DNA of 64,000 bases from contig NZ_CP014845.1 of the NCBI RefSeq assembly GCF_001598055.1, positions 434,001-498,000 on the forward strand, in the 5' to 3' direction. The DNA is from Cupriavidus nantongensis. GTDB taxonomy: Bacteria > Pseudomonadota > Gammaproteobacteria > Burkholderiales > Burkholderiaceae. The translations under genes were made by a program, and so were the position numbers. Each line of letters opens with the position of its first letter. The stretch's first letter is position 1. Below, in pieces: positions 46,115 through 55,610 of the stretch. The notes beneath the pieces are model-generated. The model saw nothing but the letters and a program-made list of their open reading frames with translations, had not been told where the DNA came from and did no database searches.

Positions 46115-46621
46115 ATGCATGCATCGATCCGTGACGACGCGGCGCTGGCCGCGTTCGTGGGGCCGCGCTTTCCGTACTACGGCGAGCGCTGGTCGGTAGC
46201 CGAGACCCACGGCGGCATCTCGTGGAACTGGGCGGCGTGCCTGCTGGGCCCGTTCTGGATGGCGTACCGGCGCATGTACTGGCAGGTGGGCGTGTATGCG
46301 CTGATCGTCGGCACCGAGCCGTTGCTGCACGCAGTGTTCGGCCTGCAGCTGCCGATGGCGGGCCGGCCGCTGCTGTACGCGCTGGCGCTGCTGCTTGGGC
46401 TGTACGGCAACGAGCTGTACCGCTGGCACGCCGAGGCCACCATCCGCCATGTGCGCGAGTACCACTACTCGCCCGAACTGGTGACCGATTCGCTGGAGCG
46501 CCGCGGCCGCACCAGCTGGCCTGGCGTGTTCGCCATGGGCCTGCTGCTGCTGGTGATGGTGGTGTCGCTGCGTCCGCTGGCGGCGCTGATGGTGCAGGGC
46601 GGCGCGCCGGGCGCCGGCTGA
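46115..46621 (+). CDS. DUF2628 family membrane protein
   Basis: This 168-residue protein has an N-terminal polar part with WNWAACLLGPFWMAYRRMYW, the DUF2628 core motif, followed by several membrane helices (about residues 55-75, 85-100 and 142-160). ATG 46115 follows GGGGAGG and is preferred over the open frame from 45929. The function of this family is unknown. It is read with the mgtC-like gene but separated by about 200 bp. Confidence 0.85.
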   Translation: MHASIRDDAALAAFVGPRFPYYGERWSVAETHGGISWNWAACLLGPFWMAYRRMYWQVGVYALIVGTEPLLHAVFGLQLPMAGRPLLYALALLLGLYGNELYRWHAEATIRHVREYHYSPELVTDSLERRGRTSWPGVFAMGLLLLVMVVSLRPLAALMVQGGAPGAG

Positions 46622-46644
46622 AACGCTGAAATCCGCGCGCCGCG

Positions 46645-47547
46645 CTACACCGGCTCGCGCGCGGCGTCGACCAGATACTGGATCAGGGTTTCGGCGAACT
46701 GCGGCAGCTCGCGCCCCGGCCGGCGCACCAGGCGCAGCTCGCGCCGGGCCCATTCGTCTTCCAGCGGGATAAAGCGCAGCACCTTGCGGCTGGCATAGCG
46801 GCGTGCGCAGCTGTTGGGCACGATGGCGATGCCCGCGCCGGCCTCGACCATGCGGCATACCGCATCGAAGCTGCCCACCTGGATCCGCAGGCTGATGCGC
46901 TTGCCCATGCCGGCGGCAATGCGGTCGAGGAAGGACTGGATCGCGCTGAACTGGTTCAGCCCGACAAAGCGGCAGGTATCGAGCAGGTCGGCGAAATGCA
47001 GCCGCTTGAAGGTCGGCAGCGGATGGTTGACCGGTGCGATCACGATCAGCGCGTCGCTGCACAGGTGCATCGCATCCAGGTCCTGGGTGGCAACCTCGCC
47101 GGCGACGATGCCGAGGTCCGCCGCGCCGGCGCTGATCGCCGACACGATTTCCTGCGACAGGTGCTCTTCCAGCTCGATGTCGACGTCCGGGTTCTCGCTG
47201 AGGAAGCGCGACACGCCGGTGGCGAGGAACGAGTTGGTCGCGGTGGTATTGGCCAGCAGCCGCACGCGCCCCTTCACGCCCTTGGCATACGGGCGCAGGT
47301 CGGCGTGCAGGCATTCGAGTTCGCGGAAGACCTCGCGCGCGTGGCGCAGCAGCGCATCGCCCGCCGGCGTGAGCCGCACGCCCTTGACCTGACGGATCAG
47401 CAATTGTGTCTGGAACGCCTCTTCCAGCTGCTTGATCCGCGTGCTTGCGGCGGGCAGCGACAGAAAGCTGCGCTCGGCGGCACGGGTCAGGTTCTCCGTC
47501 TCGCCGACATTCAGGAAGAGGCGGAGGTCGGTCAGGTCGTAATGCAT
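46645..47547 (-). CDS. LysR family transcriptional regulator
   Basis: This 300-residue LysR regulator has an N-terminal helix-turn-helix (residues about 4-62, LRLFLNVGETENLTRAAERS) and an effector domain with VSAISAGAADLGIV. It diverges from the SDR-CaiB genes with a 203-bp gap that holds GTGAATTCCAAA near 47584, so that pair is the likely target. Control of the five-gene C5-acid operon further left is possible but less direct. The inducer is unknown. Confidence 0.9.
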   Translation of the reverse strand: MHYDLTDLRLFLNVGETENLTRAAERSFLSLPAASTRIKQLEEAFQTQLLIRQVKGVRLTPAGDALLRHAREVFRELECLHADLRPYAKGVKGRVRLLANTTATNSFLATGVSRFLSENPDVDIELEEHLSQEIVSAISAGAADLGIVAGEVATQDLDAMHLCSDALIVIAPVNHPLPTFKRLHFADLLDTCRFVGLNQFSAIQSFLDRIAAGMGKRISLRIQVGSFDAVCRMVEAGAGIAIVPNSCARRYASRKVLRFIPLEDEWARRELRLVRRPGRELPQFAETLIQYLVDAAREPV

Positions 47548-47750
47548 GGGCTTCTGTCAGGCCAAAGGCCAGTTTTGTGATTCGTGAATTCCAAACGGTC
47601 GGGCGTCAATTTATCGTATCCGCTGCGGCGTGGACATCCGGATTGACCGCAGCGGCGGGCGCTGCCCGCTGCGCGGAGGCTGTTTCACCGGGTTTGCGGT
47701 CGGTGACCGCACAAAATGTATTCAGAGGTCGAGTTCAGAGGAGACATGCA

Positions 47751-48665
47751 ATGAGCGGTTTGATGGCAGGCAAGGTTGCGCTGGTGACGGGCGCCGGGGG
47801 CGGGATCGGGCGCGGCATCGCGCTGGCCATGGCGGCCGCCGGTGCCAGGGTGGTGGTCAATGACCTGGGCGTGTCGATGACCGGCGAAGGCGGCGACGCC
47901 GGCCCCGCGCAGCGCGTGGTCGAGGAAATCCGCACTGCCGGCGGCGAAGCCGTGGCCAGCACCGACAGCGTGTCGACCTGGGCCGGCGCCAACGCCATCG
48001 TGCAATGCGCGCTCGACAACTTCGGCCGCATCGACGCCGTGGTCAACAACGCCGGCAACCTGCGCGACCGCATGTTCTTCAAGATGAACGAGGAAGAATG
48101 GCGCTCGGTGATCGACGTGCACCTGAACGGCACCTTCTTCGTCAGCCGCGCCGCGGCCAACTACTTCAAGGACCAGGAGAGCGGCGCCTACGTGCACATG
48201 ACCTCGACCTCGGGCCTGATCGGCAACCTCGGCCAGGCCAACTACTCGGCTGCCAAGCTGGGCATCGCCGCGCTGTCGAAGTCGATCGCGCTGGACATGC
48301 AGCGCTTCAACGTGCGTTCGAACTGCATCGCGCCGTTCGCGTGGAGCCGCATGACCAGCTCGATCCCGGCCGAAACGCCGGAAGAAAAGGCGCGCGTGGC
48401 CAAGCTGCAGAAGATGGAAGCCGGCAAGATCGGCCCGGTCGCGGTCTACCTGGCGAGCCCGGCGGCGAGCGAGGTCAACGGCCAGATCTTCGCGGTGCGT
48501 GCCAACGAGATCATCCTGATGAGCCAGCCGCGTCCGGTGCGCTCGGTCCATATGAGCGAGGGCTGGACGCCGGAGTCGGTGGGCGAGGTCGCGATGCCGG
48601 CGATGCGCAGCAGCTTCTTCAAGCTGGAGCGCTCGCCCGACGTGATCAGCTGGGACCCGATCTGA
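47751..48665 (+). CDS. SDR family oxidoreductase (3-hydroxyacyl-CoA dehydrogenase-like)
   Basis: This 304-residue short-chain dehydrogenase has TGAGGGIGRGIALAMAAAGA and VVNDLGV, a cofactor region like that of the hydroxyacyl-CoA dehydrogenase part of multifunctional enzyme type 2. NNAGN, the catalytic serine in MTSTSGLIGN and YSAAKLG follow. The start at 47751 has AGAGGAGA upstream, and the longer open frame from 47445 is rejected. Its stop overlaps the CaiB start (TGATG), so the two are translationally coupled. It probably oxidises a hydroxyacyl-CoA made after CoA transfer (inference). Confidence 0.9.
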   Translation: MSGLMAGKVALVTGAGGGIGRGIALAMAAAGARVVVNDLGVSMTGEGGDAGPAQRVVEEIRTAGGEAVASTDSVSTWAGANAIVQCALDNFGRIDAVVNNAGNLRDRMFFKMNEEEWRSVIDVHLNGTFFVSRAAANYFKDQESGAYVHMTSTSGLIGNLGQANYSAAKLGIAALSKSIALDMQRFNVRSNCIAPFAWSRMTSSIPAETPEEKARVAKLQKMEAGKIGPVAVYLASPAASEVNGQIFAVRANEIILMSQPRPVRSVHMSEGWTPESVGEVAMPAMRSSFFKLERSPDVISWDPI

Positions 48666-49927
48666 TGGCGGGCGCTCAAGCCTCGGCGCGCGCTCAGGCC
48701 CCGGCGCTCGGCGCGCTGGCCGGCGTGCGCGTGCTGGACCTGTCGCGCATCCTGGCCGGGCCGTGGTGCGCGCAGAACCTGGCGGACCTGGGCGCCGAGG
48801 TGATCAAGGTCGAGCGTCCCGGCGCCGGCGACGATACCCGCTCGTGGGGGCCGCCGTGGCTGCCGGGCGCGGACGGGCAGCCGTCGCGCGACGCCACCTA
48901 CTTTGCCGGTGCCAACCGCGGCAAGCAGTCGGTCACGCTCGATATCGCCAGCCCGCAAGGGCAGCAGATCGTGCGCGAGCTGGCCGCGAAGTCGCAGATC
49001 GTGCTGGAGAACTACAAGGTCGGCGACCTGAAGCGCTACGGGCTGGACTATGACAGCCTGAAGGCGGTCAACCCGGCGCTGGTCTACTGTTCGATCACGG
49101 GCTATGGCCAGACCGGGCCGAGCGCGCACAAGCCCGGCTACGACTTTATCTTCCAGGGGCTGGGCGGCCTGATGAGCGTCACCGGCGAGCGCGACGACCT
49201 GCCCGGCGGCGGGCCGCAGAAGGTGGGCGTGGCGGTGGTCGACATGCTGACCGGCATGTACGCCACCGTGGCGGTGCTGGCCGCGCTGCGCCATGCCGAA
49301 CGCACCGGCGAGGGCCAGCATATCGACATGGCGCTGCTCGACGCGGTGGTGGCGGTCGGCGCCACCCCGATCATCGCGCAGCGCGTCACCGGCCAGGCCA
49401 TGCCGCGCTACGGCAACGCGCACGCCAACATGGTGCCCTACCATGTGTTCGCCACCGCCGACGGCTACATGATCGTCGCGGCCGGCAACGACGGGCAGTG
49501 GCAGGCGTACTGCCGCGGCGTCGAGCGTCCGGACCTGGCCGCGGACGAGCGCTTTGCCACCGGCCCCGGCCGCATCATCCACCGCGACACGCTGGTGCCG
49601 CTGCTCGAGGCGCATATGCGCACGCGGCCGACCGCGCACTGGGTGCAGGCGCTGGAAGCGCAGGGCATTCCGTGCGGGCCGATCAACGACTATGGCCAGG
49701 TGCTGGAGGATCCGCAGGTGCGGCATCGCGAGCTGCAGGTCGACCTGGTGCGCGACGACGGCAGCCTGTGCCCGACTGTAAAGAGCCCGCTGCGGCTGTC
49801 GGCGACCCCGGTGCAATATGACGCGCCGCCGCCGCGGCTGGGGCAGCATACCGAGCAGGTGCTGGAGACGGTGCTGGGTTTGTCGGCTGAACGCATCGCC
49901 CGGCTGCGCGAGCAGGGCGTGGTCTGA
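48665..49927 (+). CDS. CaiB/BaiF family CoA transferase
   Basis: This 420-residue class III CoA transferase has GVRVLDLSRILAGPWCAQNL, GAEVIKVERPGAGDDTRSWG and NRGKQSVTLDI, with a catalytic Asp expected in VVDMLTGMYA. It begins with a one-base overlap with the SDR stop. The acids it joins to CoA are unknown. Together with the SDR and divergent LysR it forms a small inducible catabolic unit. Confidence 0.92.
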   Translation: MAGAQASARAQAPALGALAGVRVLDLSRILAGPWCAQNLADLGAEVIKVERPGAGDDTRSWGPPWLPGADGQPSRDATYFAGANRGKQSVTLDIASPQGQQIVRELAAKSQIVLENYKVGDLKRYGLDYDSLKAVNPALVYCSITGYGQTGPSAHKPGYDFIFQGLGGLMSVTGERDDLPGGGPQKVGVAVVDMLTGMYATVAVLAALRHAERTGEGQHIDMALLDAVVAVGATPIIAQRVTGQAMPRYGNAHANMVPYHVFATADGYMIVAAGNDGQWQAYCRGVERPDLAADERFATGPGRIIHRDTLVPLLEAHMRTRPTAHWVQALEAQGIPCGPINDYGQVLEDPQVRHRELQVDLVRDDGSLCPTVKSPLRLSATPVQYDAPPPRLGQHTEQVLETVLGLSAERIARLREQGVV

Positions 49928-50042
49928 GCCCGTGCCGGCGGCCGCGTCATCGACGCGGGCCGGCCCGGCGCTGCACGGATGCCGTCACTGGCGTAGGCTG
50001 TCCGGATAGCGGCCACATGCCGCTTCCTTCCCGGAGACAGCC

Positions 50043-50249
50043 ATGGACGAAGAAACCTTCAACCTCAGCATCCGCAAGTTCCTGAAGGTGGTGGGCGTGA
50101 ATTCCCAGCGCGAGATCGAGCAGGCCATCGCCCGCGCCGTGGCCGACGGCACGCTGGCTGGCAACGAGCACCTGCCGGTGTCGGTGACGCTGGAGCTGGC
50201 GGCGGTGAAGCTGCAGGCGCGCTTCGACGGCGAGATCCGGCTCGAGTAG
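50043..50249 (+). CDS. Small conserved protein, DUF6494-like
   Basis: This 68-residue acidic protein (MDEETFNLSIRKFLKVVGVN..., then EIEQAIARAVADG and SVTLELAAVKLQARFDG) looks like the small DUF6494 family found in many proteobacteria. A ribosome site (CCCGGAGACAGCC) precedes ATG 50043. No catalytic or membrane features are seen. It stands alone and converges with an AraC regulator. Confidence 0.75.
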   Translation: MDEETFNLSIRKFLKVVGVNSQREIEQAIARAVADGTLAGNEHLPVSVTLELAAVKLQARFDGEIRLE

Positions 50250-50272
50250 GCCGGCGGCTGTGCCATCGCCGG

Positions 50273-51445
50273 CTAGGCCGCCGGCACGCCTTCCTTGCGC
50301 ATGCCGCGCATCCGGTATTCCCCCGGCGCCACGCCGGTCCATTTCTTGAAGGCGCGATGGAACGTGCTTGGCTCGGAAAAGCCGAGCCGCAGCGCCACGT
50401 CCTGCAGCGTCATGCCGGGGCGCTCCATCATGCCGATGGCCACGTCGCGCCGCAGGCTGTCCTTGATGCTCTGGTAGCCGCGGCCTTCGTCGCGCAGCCG
50501 GCGGCGCAGGGTCTGCGGCGTCAGCCGCAGCAGCTGCGCCATCTGCTCCAGCGACGGCAGTTCGTCGTCAAGGTGCGAGCGCAGGTGCTGCCGGATGCGT
50601 TCGGCCAGGCAGCTGTTGTCGCGGTAGCGGATCAGCAGGTTGCGCGGGGTCTCGTGCAGGAAGTCGCGCAGGCTGGCGGCGTCCTGCATCACCGGCAGGC
50701 GCAGCGAAGCGGCGTCGAAGTGCAGCGCGGTGACGGGCTGGCCGTAGCTGACCCTGGCCTTGAACACGCGCTCGGTATCGGTGCGGCCCTGCGACGCGGC
50801 GGCGCTCAGGTCGACGCGAGTCAGCGGGATCTGACCCGCGACCAGCCAGCTGACCAGCGCATAGGCGTGGAACACAAAGGTCGATTCGGCAAAGCTGCGG
50901 CACGCCGACGCGGGCGCGCGCGGATGCAGCACCACCGCCGCGGTCTTGCCGTCTGCATCCACATGCAGGCGCGGCGCGAAGGCGTCGATATGCTGCCGGT
51001 ACAGGCGCAGCCCGGTGCGGATGGCGTCCTCGAGTGTGGCGCAATGGACCAGGCTGCGGCACACCTGCGCGAATACGCCGGGGGTCACGCGCCGGTCCAG
51101 CAGTCCCCACAGCTCATCGCGCGTGACCCGGCGCAGCGTGCGGATCAGCGCCGCATACTGGCCCTGCGTCACGCGCGCGCTGGGCGAGGCCAGCAGCGCC
51201 GGCGAGATATCCGCGCGGCGCAGCAGCGCGTCGATGTCGTAGCCGAGCCTGCGCGCCCCCTGCAGGATATGCGTCACGTGCTGGATGGCGATGGTGTGGC
51301 GAGCCGGCGCGGGCGGCTCCGCCGTCGCGCCCGATGCCGGCAGGCTGCCGGCGTCGCGCAGGCGCGCTCCCGGCAGCGCGTGGCCGGAAATGTGCGGCTT
51401 GCCCGGCATCGGCGGGCGCAGCGATGGCAGAACGGCTGTTTGCAT
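50273..51445 (-). CDS. AraC family regulator with arabinose-binding-type N-terminal domain
   Basis: This 390-residue protein has an N-terminal domain of the arabinose-binding AraC type (about residues 70-260, with VTHILQGARRLGYDIDALLR and LWGLLDRRVTPGVF) and a C-terminal AraC DNA-binding domain (LPSLEQMAQLLRLTPQTLRR and the LGFSEPSTFHRAFKKWTG turn). ATG 51445 is preferred over ATG 51460 because GAGGAG lies between them. It diverges from the Bug-ligase-Bug-hydratase-dehydrogenase operon and is its likely regulator. Confidence 0.88.
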   Translation of the reverse strand: MQTAVLPSLRPPMPGKPHISGHALPGARLRDAGSLPASGATAEPPAPARHTIAIQHVTHILQGARRLGYDIDALLRRADISPALLASPSARVTQGQYAALIRTLRRVTRDELWGLLDRRVTPGVFAQVCRSLVHCATLEDAIRTGLRLYRQHIDAFAPRLHVDADGKTAAVVLHPRAPASACRSFAESTFVFHAYALVSWLVAGQIPLTRVDLSAAASQGRTDTERVFKARVSYGQPVTALHFDAASLRLPVMQDAASLRDFLHETPRNLLIRYRDNSCLAERIRQHLRSHLDDELPSLEQMAQLLRLTPQTLRRRLRDEGRGYQSIKDSLRRDVAIGMMERPGMTLQDVALRLGFSEPSTFHRAFKKWTGVAPGEYRMRGMRKEGVPAA

Positions 51446-51747
51446 GGGTCTCCTCGTCACGGCGACACGCCGGTGCCGGCCTCTCCAGGCCTTTCAGCCC
51501 TCTGGCCACATCATGGCGCCACCTTAGCAAGCCCGCGCGGCGCCGCACAATCGGGATTTGCCAAAGCCTGCCTTCCGCCTGAGCGATTCGGCCAATCATT
51601 TTGGCGCGTCTGGTCATTGTCCACGCACCGCAGCATCGCGCACTCTCCGGCAAGCACCTCTACAAGGCCGGCCCACCGGCCCGGGCGGATCCAGCAATGC
51701 GGCACAAAGCCCATGCCCGCCCCCGGAAAAACCAAAGGAGACAGCAC

Positions 51748-52776
51748 ATGCAGGCAGATCGTCGTAGTGGGGAGCGCAGTCCGCGTCGCCGTACCCTTGG
51801 CCGCCTCGGCGCCGGATTGCTGGCGTGGAGCGGCCTGGCCGCCGGCTTGCTCGGCGCGGGCATGGCGCACGCGCAGGAATTCCCGGCCCGCACCGTACGC
51901 ATGGTGGTGCCGTTCCCGGCCGGCGGCGCCACCGACGTGCTGGCGCGCGCGCTGGCCGAGGGGCTGGGCAAGCAGTGGAAGCGGCCGGTGGTGGTGGAGA
52001 ACCGCCCGGGCGCCAGCGGCATGCTGGGCGCCGAAGTGGTTGCCCGTGCCGAGGCCGACGGCCATACCGCGCTGCTGACGATCACGCCGCTGGTGCAGGC
52101 GCCGAGCCTGTATGCGCGCGCGCCGTACGACCCGGTCAAGGACTTCGCCGCGGTGTCCGAGCTCGGCACCACCAACCTGGTGTTCGCGGTCAATACCAAT
52201 GCCGTGCCGGCCACCAACCTGAAGGACTTTATCGCGCTGGTGCGCACCAAGCCCAAGCAGTTCTCTTATGGGTCGTTTGGCGCGGGCTCCAGCGGCCACC
52301 TGTATGGCGAGGTCTTCAACGACGCCGCCAAGATCGACATGCTCCATGTCTCGTACAAGGGCGAGGCGCCGGAGCTGAACGACCTGCTCGGCGGCCAGGT
52401 GCCGGCGGCGGTGATCTCGGTGATGGGCGCCAAGCCCCATGTCGCCAGCGGCCGCCTGCGCGCGCTGGCGGTGACCGGGCCCGCGCGCGCGCCGCAACTG
52501 CCGGAGGTGCCGACCTTCCGCGAGGCCGGCATCGAGGGCATGGACGCCATGGGCTGGTTCGGCCTGCTGCTGCCGGCCGCCACGCCGCGCCCGATCGTCG
52601 AGAAATTCTCCGCCGACGTCAACCGCGTGCTGGCGCAGCCCGACGTGCGCAAGCGCATGAACGACCTTGGCGTGATCCTGACCGGCAGCACGCCGGATGC
52701 GTTCGCCCAGACCATCCAGGCCGACTACGTGCGCTGGGGCAAGGTGATCCGTACGCGCAATATCCGCCTGGATTGA
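51748..52776 (+). CDS. Bug family (TTT) periplasmic substrate-binding protein
   Basis: This 342-residue protein starts after AAAGGAG at 51748. Its long N-terminal leader contains an Arg-rich run (SPRRRTLGRLGAG) before the hydrophobic core and AHAQEFPA cleavage region, which could be a Tat-type signal. The mature part has FPARTVRMVVPFPAGGATD, VVVENRPGASG and MLHVSYKGE. It is the first gene of a five-gene operon with an acyl-CoA ligase, a second Bug protein, an enoyl-CoA hydratase and an acyl-CoA dehydrogenase. Ligand unknown. Confidence 0.9.
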   Translation: MQADRRSGERSPRRRTLGRLGAGLLAWSGLAAGLLGAGMAHAQEFPARTVRMVVPFPAGGATDVLARALAEGLGKQWKRPVVVENRPGASGMLGAEVVARAEADGHTALLTITPLVQAPSLYARAPYDPVKDFAAVSELGTTNLVFAVNTNAVPATNLKDFIALVRTKPKQFSYGSFGAGSSGHLYGEVFNDAAKIDMLHVSYKGEAPELNDLLGGQVPAAVISVMGAKPHVASGRLRALAVTGPARAPQLPEVPTFREAGIEGMDAMGWFGLLLPAATPRPIVEKFSADVNRVLAQPDVRKRMNDLGVILTGSTPDAFAQTIQADYVRWGKVIRTRNIRLD

Positions 52777-52824
52777 GCCCTTTCCGCTTGAATCCGACTC
52801 GTATTTGACCCACCCATTGCTGCA

Positions 52825-54537
52825 ATGAAGCCTGCCACAAGCACCACCCAGCCGTTCCGTTCCCCCGCCTGGCCGCCCGGCCTGCCGCCGACGCTGCATA
52901 CGCCGCGCACCAGCCTGTTCTACAACGTCGAGGTCGCGGCGCAGCGCTATCCGGACAAGACCGCGATCCAGTACTTCGGCACCGCGATCTCGTATGGCCA
53001 GCTGCGCGAACAGATCGAACGGATGGCCGGCTACCTGCAGCACGCCTGCGGCATCCAGCCGGGCGACCGGGTGGTGCTGTTCAGCCAGAACTGCCCGCAG
53101 TTCATCATTGCCTACTACGCCATCCTGCGCGCCGAAGCCGTGGTGGTGCCCGCCAACCCGATGTGGCTCGAAGCCGAACTTGCCCACGTGGTGCACGACA
53201 GCGGCGCGGTCGCGGCCTTCGCCGGCAGCGAGCTGTATCCGCGCATGGCGCCGTTGCACGGCACGGCGCTGCGCCACGTGATCTTGCACGACTACGCGGG
53301 CATGCTGCGCGACGACGGCGGCCTGCCAGTGCCGGCCTGGCTGCGCGAAGCGCCGCCCGCTCCACAGGCCGCGCCGTCCGGCGCGATGCCGGTGGCGTGG
53401 GACACCGCCAGCGGCGCCGGACACCGGCCGCTGCCGCACCAGGCCGGCCACGACACGCTGTGCATGCTCGCCTATACCTCCGGCACCACCGGCAACCCCA
53501 AGGGCTGCATGCATACCCACGGCACGCTGATGACCGCGGCCGCCGGTTCGGTGATCTGGCGTGGCGGCTCGCCCGAATCGGTGGTGCTGGCGGTGGCGCC
53601 GATGTTCCACCTGCTGGGCATGCAGAACTGCATGAACTCGCCGCTCTACCTGGGCGCGACGGTGGTGCTGATGCCGCGCTGGGACCGGGCGCTGGCCGCG
53701 GACCTGATCGAGCGCTACCGCGTCTCGGTGTGGGGCGCGCCGCCGGCGATGATGGTGGACTTTTTCTCGCAGCCCGGCATCGATGCGCGCGACCTGTCCA
53801 GCCTGGCCTATGTCGGCGGCGGCGGCGCGGCCATGCCGGAAGCGGTGGCCAACATGCTGCAGCAGCGCTTCGGCCTGCCCTATGTCGAGGCCTACGGCAT
53901 GACTGAGACCGCGGCCTTCATCCTGTCGAACCCGCGCAACCAGCCCAAGCGCGAATGCCTGGGCATCGCCACCTTCGGCGTCGACGCGCGCGTGGTCGAC
54001 CCCGAAACGCTGCGCGAGCTGCCGCACGGCGAGACCGGCGAGATCGTGGTCCACGGCGGCCAGGTGATGCAGGGCTACTGGCACAACGAAGACGCCAACG
54101 CCGCCACCTTCATCGAGCTCGACGGCAAGCGCTTCCTGCGCACCGGCGACCTGGGCTTTATGGACGAGGAGGGCTACTTCTTCATGCGCGACCGCCTCAA
54201 GCGCATGATCAACGCGTCCGGCTACAAGGTCTGGCCGGCCGAGGTAGAGAACATGCTGTACGGCCACCCGGCCATCCACGAGGCCTGCGTGATCGCGGCG
54301 CGCGACGAGCGCCGCGGCGAAACCGTCAAGGCGGTGGTGGCGCTGCGCCCCGACGCGCGCGGCACGGCCGAGGCCGACCCCGAACGCATCATGGCCTGGT
54401 GCCGCGAGCATATGGCGGCGTACAAGGTGCCGCGCATCGTCGACGTGGTCGACGCGCTGCCCAAGTCGGCCACCGGCAAGATCCTGTGGCGCGCACTGCA
54501 GGAGCGCGAGATGCAGGCGGACCAGCCAGGCGCCTGA
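52825..54537 (+). CDS. AMP-dependent acyl-CoA synthetase/ligase
   Basis: This 570-residue ANL-superfamily enzyme has LAYTSGTTGNPKGCMHTHG (P-loop-like motif, about residues 214-232), YGMTETAAFI (A5), TGDLGFMDEEGYFFMRDRLK (A7/A8) and the catalytic lysine region KSATGKILWR. It would activate an aliphatic or aromatic acid to its CoA ester. The start at 52825 lacks a strong ribosome site but fits the family N-terminus. It lies 48 bp after the first Bug gene. Confidence 0.92.
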   Translation: MKPATSTTQPFRSPAWPPGLPPTLHTPRTSLFYNVEVAAQRYPDKTAIQYFGTAISYGQLREQIERMAGYLQHACGIQPGDRVVLFSQNCPQFIIAYYAILRAEAVVVPANPMWLEAELAHVVHDSGAVAAFAGSELYPRMAPLHGTALRHVILHDYAGMLRDDGGLPVPAWLREAPPAPQAAPSGAMPVAWDTASGAGHRPLPHQAGHDTLCMLAYTSGTTGNPKGCMHTHGTLMTAAAGSVIWRGGSPESVVLAVAPMFHLLGMQNCMNSPLYLGATVVLMPRWDRALAADLIERYRVSVWGAPPAMMVDFFSQPGIDARDLSSLAYVGGGGAAMPEAVANMLQQRFGLPYVEAYGMTETAAFILSNPRNQPKRECLGIATFGVDARVVDPETLRELPHGETGEIVVHGGQVMQGYWHNEDANAATFIELDGKRFLRTGDLGFMDEEGYFFMRDRLKRMINASGYKVWPAEVENMLYGHPAIHEACVIAARDERRGETVKAVVALRPDARGTAEADPERIMAWCREHMAAYKVPRIVDVVDALPKSATGKILWRALQEREMQADQPGA

Positions 54538-54605
54538 GCCTACCGGTGATGCCTGTCCGGCGCAGCAATCCGAGCAGCAACCCCAGCAGCAAAGAGAGAG
54601 ACACC

Positions 54606-55589
54606 ATGCAGCAGAGCAGACGCAACTGGCTGGCGCAGGCCGGCACCCTGGCCGGCGCGGCCATCCTTGGCAACGCGGGCCAGGCCTTCGCCCAGCAGCC
54701 GTATCCCGCCAAGCCGATCCGGCTGATCGTGCCATACCCGGCCGGCGGCGGCACCGATACCGTGGGGCGGCTGATAGGCCAGCGCCTGGCCGAAAGCCTG
54801 GGCCAGCCGGTGGTGGTCGAAAACAAGCCCGGCGCCAGCGGCATGCTCGGCAACGACACCGTCGCCAAGGCGCCGGCCGACGGCTACACCCTGCTGCTGG
54901 CGATCACCGCGCTGATCCAGTCGCCGGCGCTGTACAAGCGCACCCCGTACGACGTCGCCAAAGACTTCACCCCGGTGTCGCTGATCGCCAAGTCGTCCGA
55001 CCTGTTCGTGGTGCCCAACCGCGTGCCGGCCAGAACCATGCGCGAGTTCCTGGCGCTGGCCAAGTCCGGCAAGCTCAGCTATGGCTCGTACGGCAACGGC
55101 ACCTCGTCGCACCTGCACGGCGAACTGCTGCGGCAGCAGGCCGGCATCGAGATTACGCACATCCCGTACAAGGGCGCGGCGCCGCTGATGAGCGACCTGC
55201 TCGGCGGCCAGGTGGACAGCGCCTTTGTCGACGTAACCTCGGCCAACCCCTATCTCACCAGCGGCAAGTTCAGGATCCTGGGCATCACCGGGACCCAGCG
55301 CTACAAGGCGCTGCCCAATGTGCCGACCTTCTCCGAGCTGGGCCTGGCCGGGTTCGAGCCCAATGGCTGGTTCGGGCTGTTCCTGCCCGGCAACGCGCCC
55401 AAAGACGTGACCGCAAAACTGGCCGCCGAGACCGCGCGCATCGTGCGGCTGCCCGAAGTGACGGCAAAGCTGGCCGGCATGGGTTTGCAGCCGGTCGGCT
55501 CGACGCCGCAGGAACTGGCAGCCGTGGTCGCCGGCGACACGCCCAAGTGGGCCAGGATCGTGCGCGACGCCAACATCCAGCTCGACTGA
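54606..55589 (+). CDS. Bug family (TTT) periplasmic substrate-binding protein
   Basis: This 327-residue protein starts at 54606 after an AAAGAGAGA site; the open frame from 53955 is antisense-like noise. SRRNWLAQAGTLAGAA resembles a twin-arginine leader, with cleavage near QAFAQQPY. Bug motifs follow (IRLIVPYPAGGGTD, VVVENKPGASG, ITHIPYKG). It is the second Bug protein in the same operon, so the two may bind related acids or the operon may have grown by duplication. Confidence 0.92.
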   Translation: MQQSRRNWLAQAGTLAGAAILGNAGQAFAQQPYPAKPIRLIVPYPAGGGTDTVGRLIGQRLAESLGQPVVVENKPGASGMLGNDTVAKAPADGYTLLLAITALIQSPALYKRTPYDVAKDFTPVSLIAKSSDLFVVPNRVPARTMREFLALAKSGKLSYGSYGNGTSSHLHGELLRQQAGIEITHIPYKGAAPLMSDLLGGQVDSAFVDVTSANPYLTSGKFRILGITGTQRYKALPNVPTFSELGLAGFEPNGWFGLFLPGNAPKDVTAKLAAETARIVRLPEVTAKLAGMGLQPVGSTPQELAAVVAGDTPKWARIVRDANIQLD

Positions 55590-55610
55590 CACCATCGCGG
55601 AGCCCAAGCC

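Noticed and set aside
51511..54735. 1074-codon minus-strand open frame opposite the Bug-ligase-Bug genes
   Set aside because: It is antisense to three recognisable genes, rich in His, Arg and Gly, with no domain resemblance.
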